Assembly: GCF_024713975.1 (NCBI RefSeq)
Contig: NC_091096.1
Span: 4,119,501 to 4,183,500 of the forward strand
Direction: 5' to 3'
DNA: 64,000 bases
From: Paralichthys olivaceus
Taxonomy: Eukaryota > Chordata > Actinopteri > Pleuronectiformes > Paralichthyidae
The notes under the pieces are model-generated. The model did not search any database and was not told the DNA's origin. It was given only the letters and a program-made list of their open reading frames with translations. A program made the translations under genes and the position numbers. Below are positions 32,890 to 64,000 of this stretch, in pieces. Every line of letters begins with the position of its first letter. Position 1 is the stretch's first letter.

Positions 32890-35292
32890 GCCGTGACCGC
32901 AGGACGATTTGCTCCCGCAAAGATGCAACTGTGCTGCAACACAAGTTAAAGATGGTGTGTCGTGTTTCTCTGTTTTGGTAATTCTTGAAATCAGGTTTTA
33001 GCACAATTGGAGTAACACACACTGCATGTGGTCGTTTTTAATCTTGGAGCCAAGTTGAGCTTCATAAGAAGCTGCTGTTAGGTGCCACATGCATTAACAA
33101 AGCTGTTGACCATTTTGCGGTTGTGGCAATAGTCCCATTTATGTGTACATGCTGATTTAGCCTCTGTTGTACATTTATTTTACACAGGATTGAGTGTGGT
33201 GATAATGTAAATAATCCCAGCAATCAGATTTTTTTGTTTTTCTTTTTGATTTTGTCACGTATGTATCGTGCCTGTAAAACCTTCTTTTTTAATTTTTTTT
33301 GTTTGCTATTTAATTTAAAGGTTAGAGATATTTATTTGAACAAAGAGAAATGTCCCACAAAATATTGCAAGTAGAAAACAACATCAAACATTTGTTCTGT
33401 CTGTAGATTGAAGCTAAAAAAAACCTTGAGGTTATTTAGATAAGGTGTAATGAACATTAGATGGTGTGTGATTTCCAAATATGTTCACATTTTCATTTAT
33501 CAGTGTTCATGTCTGCATCTGTGGGTACTCTTAACATGAGTCATTTCCTTTAGAATAATGTGAACCTGTTTTGAATTAAAGCACTTTAGCTCGCTGTATC
33601 AAGCACACTTCTTATCTAACTGTAACGACACCAGCTCAGAACTTATTTCAGAAAGAGTTTTATTATTTGTAACTACTTAAAAATCCATATGAAATATTTA
33701 AGAAGTATAAATAACACACACATTATAAAAGACATTACATGTTATATCAGAGAAAGCTTATTTCCAGAAATCACAGACAGCATCAACAGTATAGCTTCCA
33801 ATGCACAGGTCCTTTATCATCAATTATTATCAAAGCCACTTAACACTGCCCCCAACGGATATAACATCATGTAAACACTGTAGAAAACACCCATAAAAAC
33901 ATTCATCGTCTCATGTTATTTACATTTGCACTTACAGTATAGCTTATGTAAAAAGTACAGTGCACGATGAAGCTCGGGTCTATTTCGGTGCATTTATTGT
34001 CAGCATTGCACTAATTTTAGCTTTAGATACACTTGAATCAGTTCAAACCCTTTCGTGGTTAATGCATCGACGCCGTGGGAGAAAGCATTCGCAGCAGTCC
34101 TATTAGTAAGCTTTTCCCTCCACTCTACCAGGGGAGGATTACATCACTGTTTTGTAACCTGCAGGATGACAGAATGGGAGAGAGGCGCAGGGGGCAGGAC
34201 GTGCAGCTCACTGACTGACTGCAGGGCTTCAGTGTGTCAGCTCCTTATGAGACTCTTAGTGCTTCCACATTGGACCTGAGTAAGTGCATGACACGCGATG
34301 CTCAGTGTCAGACACTGAAACGTTTAACACCCGATTCATCCTCCTCCGCCAGGGTTTCATTCACTGCACACATCTTCCTGGACAGCATCCGCCTGCATCC
34401 CTTTGCTTTTAGTGCAAATGATGTGAGCCCGCTCCTTGTGCATGGTCCAAAAGGCACCATCTATATAAGATACAATATATAATATAAATGAATTGACATA
34501 AATCATCTAAAAAAGTTTATAATGGTGTGAACAAACACATCAGTTTCTTATTCCTCTTTTAGTTTCTATAACAGGATAAATAGCTTCATTCAATCAAATA
34601 CTTTTTTTCATCCTTTCGAGCAAAACGATGCAAAATATACTTCCAACAGAAACCTGCCCATTATTATGGTTATAAACAGATGCACATATGAGGTAATTTA
34701 AGATAAAGTGATGAAAGCAAAGTGAGGACAGAACAGGTAAACATGTACTATTCCATTAAATGTGAATTCAATCTATTCAAAACTTAGTTTGCAATTTATC
34801 TGCATTATTAACCCAACCTGCTGCATCTTTTGTTTGGAGTTAAATACAACATGAAGTTTTTTATTTAAGTTGCCAAACATCAAAGTGCTGCATGTTGCAT
34901 GATTTTAGAGGGACTACCTTTTTAAGCAACAATAGATGGATTAAAATCAATTATCAATTTTCCAAAACAGGTTAAATAACACAATTTCAAATGTTTGCAT
35001 TATTAGCGTGTCGTATGGACATTAAGTATTTTATAACTTTTTTGCTTTTTTTTAACTACAAATTTCATGCAGTTTATCCAATAACCTTGAAAACAACTTA
35101 CACAACAACCCTGAAAAAAACTGTTTAAAGTTAAAGCTGACAAATTTGCCTCTAATTTCTTTATAACCTACACTTTAGTGATACATTAACTTCACACAGC
35201 CACAATTATTTAAACCTAATTCCAACTGACTGGTTATTATTATTATTATTATTAATATGAATATGTGTCATGACCTGACACCCTGAACTCAC
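32890..35292. other. convergent 3' regions of rnft2 (+) and hrk (-)
   Basis: There is no coding gene here. A plus-strand ATTAAA at 33575-33580 is a plausible rnft2 poly(A) signal, giving a 3' UTR of about 0.7 kb. On the minus strand an AATAAA (TTTATT on the plus strand, 33659-33664) would end a long hrk 3' exon about 80 bases away. The AT-rich body at 33670-35250 fits an hrk 3' UTR and/or 3'-UTR intron. The acceptor that would pair with the donor at 35293 was not identified. Confidence 0.5.
33575..33580 (+). terminator. rnft2: probable rnft2 poly(A) signal (ATTAAA)
   Basis: This is the commonest variant hexamer. It lies 686 bases after the rnft2 stop and just before the oppositely oriented AATAAA at 33664-33659, as expected at a tail-to-tail gene boundary. 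Confidence 0.5.
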
Positions 35293-35293
35293 C
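35287..35293 (-). other. hrk: splice donor in the hrk 3' UTR
   Basis: On the minus strand the sequence reads caacag/gtgagttc, a near-consensus donor only 27 bases after the hrk stop codon. Mammalian HRK also keeps its whole coding region in exon 1, with a spliced 3' UTR. A junction this close to the stop would not trigger nonsense-mediated decay. Confidence 0.55.
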
Positions 35294-35319
35294 TGTTGCT
35301 GCTGTCGCCGCCTCGCGCT

Positions 35320-35619
35320 CTACAGGTGTCTCCTCGCGACCAGCAGCACGAGCACGGTCAGGTGCAGGGCCGTGCACAGGAAGCTCCTCAGGTGGCCGCG
35401 CCCGGACACATGAACCACCTCCGCCCCGGTTCTGTCCCCGGCTCTGTCCCCGGCTCTGTCCCCGCAGCCGCCGGCCGCCCTGCCCTTCTCCAGCTGGTCC
35501 CCGATCCTCCGCAGGCGCGACGCCAGCAGCTGCGCCACCGAGCAGGGCGTCGGTGTGCGGCCGCTGAGGGTGCAGTGCCCGGGCAGCAGCAGAGGCTGGT
35601 CTGTGGGCAGCCAGCACAT
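35320..35619 (-). CDS. hrk: Harakiri, BH3-only pro-apoptotic protein, complete
   Basis: This single coding exon encodes 99 residues; human HRK has 91. The BH3 motif is AQLLASRLRRIGDQLEK at 29-45, with the obligatory L36-x3-G40-D41. The C-terminus (about 80-99, FLCTALHLTVLVLLVARRHL) is a membrane anchor ending in arginines, close to the human end LLGRRNL. HRK binds and neutralises BCL-2/BCL-XL on mitochondrial membranes; in mammals it is induced in neurons deprived of trophic factor. Between BH3 and anchor is a small tandem repeat (GDRAGDRAGDRTG) from three 12-base units at 35428-35463. The region is CpG-rich, so long open frames occur in other phases too. BH3 plus anchor picks this frame. Position and orientation between rnft2 and fbxw8 match human. 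Confidence 0.93.
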   Translation of the reverse strand: MCWLPTDQPLLLPGHCTLSGRTPTPCSVAQLLASRLRRIGDQLEKGRAAGGCGDRAGDRAGDRTGAEVVHVSGRGHLRSFLCTALHLTVLVLLVARRHL

Positions 35620-36205
35620 CCTGTCTCCTCTGTCTCTCTCTCAGAATATCAGTCTGAACAAGCCTCGTTCTCCTCTCTCATCAAACCTCAACTGTGTTTC
35701 TATCCCCCCCTTTCTCTCCCTTTCTCTCTGTCCCTCTCCCTCCTGTATTATTCATTACAGTGTCACGTGATGTGGGGTTTACATCATCTTTTCCCAAAAG
35801 AGACATGTGATGGTTAACTGTTGGATCTGATCTGAGTCTTTTGTTATGAGCGGGGACATTGTCTCCTCTCTTTGTCTGCTTTATTTATTTATTATTGTCC
35901 AACATGACTCCACGTGCACACATCTGCATGAAACAAATACATATCTGAATGTATTTTCACAGAAATCACCATAAAACCCACTGTGTGTCCAGCCTATAAT
36001 AAAACTGCGGAATAAATAAATGAGCGGAACTTTTAATTGGCAGCGCTCTGTCGCTCCACGGACTGTTTATAGAGAAGGACATTTGTGTTTTTGGGCGACA
36101 GAGCCGAGCCTCGGTTTTCTTTACTTTTTATTTCTGGCTAATAAATCGCGTTTTAACGATTCACATCAAACTAACGTGGAGTTTTGTTGACGATGATTGA
36201 GGAAC
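35620..36205. promoter_or_regulatory. divergent interval between hrk (-) and fbxw8 (+)
   Basis: Only 586 bases separate the two start codons, so the 5' UTRs and core promoters of both genes must lie here. The hrk-proximal part is CT-rich (tctctct tracts at 35630-35740) and holds tcacgtga at 35763-35770, a palindromic E-box of the USF/MYC/TFE type. The fbxw8-proximal part (36040-36190) has no TATA box. The start sites are not resolved. Confidence 0.55.
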
Positions 36206-52606
<16,401 letters not shown>

Positions 52607-52803
52607 CACGCATTTGATCGCTATGGTCAAATCAAGCTTTGTAATATTTGCTAATATGTTTATTATCGGAAATGTTTGCTTTACATTGCAGAGTTCAGAT
52701 GCTGCACACGATCACAACCTTTTAAATCATTACTGTAAAATTTAATATTTTTTAAATGAAGTCTAGCTCCCTGGATTTTTAATCAATGTCGCTGTACAAC
52801 ATA

Positions 52804-52897
52804 AATAAAAAAAGTTATATTTCTACCTCATTTTGGTTCAATCATTTTTTTTAACAAAAACCTCTCACACATGCATTTATTTTATCGTAAATTTATT
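52804..52897. terminator. facing poly(A) signals of fbxw8 (+) and tesc (-)
   Basis: AATAAA for fbxw8 is at 52804-52809, 198 bases after its stop. On the minus strand, AATAAA for tesc appears as TTTATT at 52876-52881 and 52892-52897. The 3' ends of the two genes are therefore less than 100 bases apart and may overlap. Confidence 0.65.
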
Positions 52898-53489
52898 AAA
52901 CGTATTCAGTAGTAATTCATCTGAGATCACGATAAGTGTTACAGCGATTCAGAGGAACAGATAAAGTCAACGTCAAACTACTCTGGAGCTGCAGAGGAAT
53001 GATTTGTTGTCTGCATCTCACGTTTTGGATGTTCGCCAAAACAGACGGAAACCAGAGCGGCCGCTGGGCACAGCTGAGAAGAATCCTTCACTGACATTCT
53101 AGTCACACATTTATAGAACAGCAGGAGAACACAGAGAGGTAGTGCGTTAGTGTGAAATCTGATAGAAGTGAAGTGAAGCGTGAGAAAAAGAAATGAAAAT
53201 CATGTTTAGTTTTTTTAAATATGTGACAGGAGCAGAATGTTCGGAGGGTCGGGGTTAATTGTGAGCTGGGGAAGCAAAATGTCCTTTTGATTTTTAAAAC
53301 ATTTCCATCTTGTCAAACTGCATCAGCATGAGACCAGACATTCTTTCATATAATCACCATAAAAAAACAGTCTGATTATTTTCTCACCGTCCAAAAATAT
53401 ATCAAAAAGTATTCGGCTTCATTCCGTTTAAGGAGATTCTGCTAAAAACAGCAGCAACATTAATATTTGTCTTTTCGAGAGCGACTCCT

Positions 53490-62044
<8,555 letters not shown>

Positions 62045-63250
62045 CCTCGCTGCTCCGCCGGCGCGTCAGGACGCACAACAAATCCGGATCGACTGGCTCA
62101 ACTTTCCTCTGCAGCTGCCGCTTTATCGCGCTGCTATCGGCGGGACAGTGGAACTGAAGTCTGCCGCTCCTGGAAAACATCTGGCGTCCTCCAGGTCCTA
62201 AATCCACACAGCCTCTGGATACATGTCCTGAGTGGATTCCACTCACTGCTGCAGAACATCCTGGTTTATTATGCATTTGAGTAAAGAGTAATATTTATTC
62301 CAGCTCAGTGAAACAAACCAGAGGAGATAGTAAAACTTGAAATGCTTTATTTGTTCTCTCATTTCCTCAAAGCTCTTATTCTAAGTCAGTAGAGTCTATA
62401 TTGGTTCCTCTTTTGTTTTTCCATGAGCGGCTCGCACCGCAGAGTTGAGCCGAGACACGAAGCCTATTACTTGTTAATATACAGGAGAAAAGAAAAACTT
62501 TACTCTTGAAATGAGAAAGTTAAACTCTCGTAAGTGCATGGAACTGGATTAGAAGACAGGGAATAAAAAGTAAAAGTCAATTTACAAAGTATTTTCATGG
62601 TAAATATTTTCTGTGGCACTGTAACTGGTGGGTTTAGGCTCTGCACTGGGGGCTTGTTTGACTGGTGCTGGGTGCAGGGAGGAGGAGGAGGAGAAGGATG
62701 GGGGGGGTCTGGAGGAGCTCTCTGGGTGAAGGTGCATTCCTTGGTTTTTAGGTAAAGAGAGATTTACAGCACCTGGACACCCCATCCTGAATTCACACGT
62801 CCACTTAGGTGTTAACGTCAAACCTTTTATCCGTCAAGCTGTAGGCTGATGTCAGTTTTCATACTTTATCCAAACTCAAGCTTGTGACCGGATTTTAAGA
62901 TATTGAAGTTTTTGGGGTTTGTGGGAAATGGAACTCGATAACGAGGCTTTGTTTTAACAACAAATATACTGAGGTTTTTTTTGAGATGTGTATTGAAGCA
63001 GAAATATTAACAATATTTAACAATGACTTTCCAGACTTTTTTGATCTTATCCAGATTTGGAGACGTTGAAAATATCTTTCCAATCGTAAACAGTCTTGTG
63101 ATACAGAACCACATTTATGAATCGTTTCCATGTCTATCACATACTGTATGCTCTTTTCTTGAGTCTGTGCAATTGAGCAACATCTAAATGGACAGTAAAT
63201 TGAGCCCGGGGGATCAGTGATTGCTCAGCCTGGGTCAGCATGATGCTTTG
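62045..63250 (-). other. tesc promoter region and fbxo21 3' UTR
   Basis: Both flanking genes run leftward. Bases 62045-62230 are CpG-rich (ctccgccggcgcgtc) and should contain the tesc 5' UTR and promoter; no TATA box is obvious. Minus-strand AATAAA at 62299-62294 is a possible fbxo21 poly(A) signal, giving a 3' UTR of about 0.95 kb. A GGA/G-rich tract lies at about 62677-62707. No other gene was found. Confidence 0.55.
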
Positions 63251-63513
63251 CTACTTGGACATGGCTTGGTGGTTGTTTTGGTCTGAGGCGGCAGCAGCAG
63301 CAGCAGCAGCAGCAGCCTGCTCTTGGTTCCCAGAGCCAGGCGTCAGTCTGTGGTAGAGCTCCTGCACCGAGCCCAGGGTTTCACTCATGTCCTCCGGGTA
63401 CCGTGTCTGCAGCTCCTCGTTGGCAACGTAGTGGGTGTCGGCGAACTCGGAGAAATAGCGTCCCACCTCCGGGTGGCCGATCTCCAGGGGGGCTGAGTGG
63501 GGCTCCAGGTTTT
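63251..63513 (-). CDS. fbxo21: FBXO21, last coding exon only
   Basis: This exon (acceptor ttttcag at 63514 and beyond) encodes the final 86 residues and a TAG stop at 63253-63251. ENLEPHSAPLEIGHPEVGRY, FSEFADTHYVANEELQTRYP and EDMSETLGSVQELYHRL closely resemble the end of vertebrate FBXO21, where a YccV-like (hemimethylated-DNA-binding-like) domain finishes. FBXO21 is an SCF ubiquitin-ligase receptor; EID1 and ASK1 are reported substrates. The tail is longer than the human one and contains ten Ala from a (GCT)8(GCC)2 run. The remaining exons lie beyond 64000. Its position next to tesc matches human 12q24.22. Confidence 0.9.
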
Positions 63514-64000
63514 CTGAAAACGGAGAACAGAGAGATCATATATACTGAATTGAGGTAACCTAGATTTGTTGATGAATGAACAAACTGTGACTTAAACACA
63601 TCAAAAACTAGGTTAAACTGACATTTCGACACATTTTTATCAAAAATGAATTTTGGCTTCATATCCTGAGGTTATTTCCACTTCCTGTGAGGAAGACTGA
63701 GCAGCAGGGAATCGATCAATACAAATCCCCCCTCAGGGTCTGTGGAGAACAAAGCCTGCAGGTGAATGTTGAAGTGGTGTCGAGAGCAAAGATAACAGGA
63801 ACAAACAAGGGAAGCTGTGTAAGAGCAGAATCAGCAGAGTGAGCAGGTGAGCCCAGGGGAATACTCAGCATGGTATCAGCACATCCTCTGCTCAGTGGGG
63901 CGAAACTAGAAGTCACAGATGAGGACGATGCAGCACGACTGAGGAGTTTCAACATACACAGCACGAACTTCACTCATTATTATTATCAATGTGATATTAT
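63514..64000 (-). other. fbxo21 intron (partial)
   Basis: No further exon was recognised up to the window end. Nothing else is seen here. Confidence 0.5.

Noticed and set aside
35296-35817. A 173-codon plus-strand open frame and a 121-codon minus-strand frame over the hrk exon
   Set aside because: They are products of GC-rich sequence. Neither has a BH3 motif or a membrane anchor, whereas the 99-codon frame at 35320-35619 has both and matches HRK.
36193-36205. An earlier start for fbxw8
   Set aside because: The ATG at 36193 is out of frame and nothing in frame upstream of 36206 is an ATG; the ATG at 36206 has good context.

Overview
The window is nuclear DNA from a vertebrate, almost certainly a ray-finned (teleost, probably percomorph) fish. 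The genes are split into short exons by GT-AG introns, many of them only 0.1-3 kb long. The proteins are clear fish versions of human proteins. The non-coding DNA holds long CA/TG microsatellites, tRNA-derived SINEs of teleost type and small fold-back DNA transposons. No bacterial, viral or plasmid feature was seen. All gene calls come from translating exons, checking splice phase exon by exon, and comparing with remembered vertebrate protein families. No database search was run.

Layout, left to right: (1) castor1 (+), exons 2 to last at 4682-16044; its first exon lies left of the window. (2) A LIF/OSM-type cytokine, the teleost M17-like gene (+), complete in three exons at 17858-19921, with a TATA box and an AU-rich 3' UTR. 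(3) spring1 (C12orf49; -), five exons, 22458-25227. (4) rnft2 (+), nine exons, 25881-32889, head to head with spring1 across a compact shared promoter. (5) hrk (-), one coding exon, 35320-35619, tail to tail with rnft2. (6) fbxw8 (+), eleven exons, 36206-52606, head to head with hrk. (7) tesc (-), eight exons, 53490-62044, tail to tail with fbxw8. (8) The last coding exon of fbxo21 (-), 63251-63513; the rest of that gene lies to the right.

The order and orientation spring1-rnft2-hrk-fbxw8-tesc-fbxo21 is that of human 12q24.22. The castor1-cytokine pair matches the CASTOR1-OSM-LIF block of human 22q12.2. The window therefore contains a junction, near 20.3-22.5 kb, between two blocks that sit on different human chromosomes. 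The genes do not form one pathway: arginine sensing for mTORC1 (castor1), cytokine signalling (m17), SREBP activation (spring1), ubiquitin ligases (rnft2, fbxw8, fbxo21), apoptosis (hrk) and a calcium-binding regulator (tesc).

Nothing here looks like a wholly new biological system. The points most worth checking are the synteny junction, the shared spring1/rnft2 promoter with upstream start codons, a splice donor formed by the first units of a ~125-bp TG repeat in fbxw8, an unusual 3'-UTR splice donor in hrk, homopolymer tracts in three proteins, several fold-back elements, and a palindromic homeodomain-like element inside a large fbxw8 intron.
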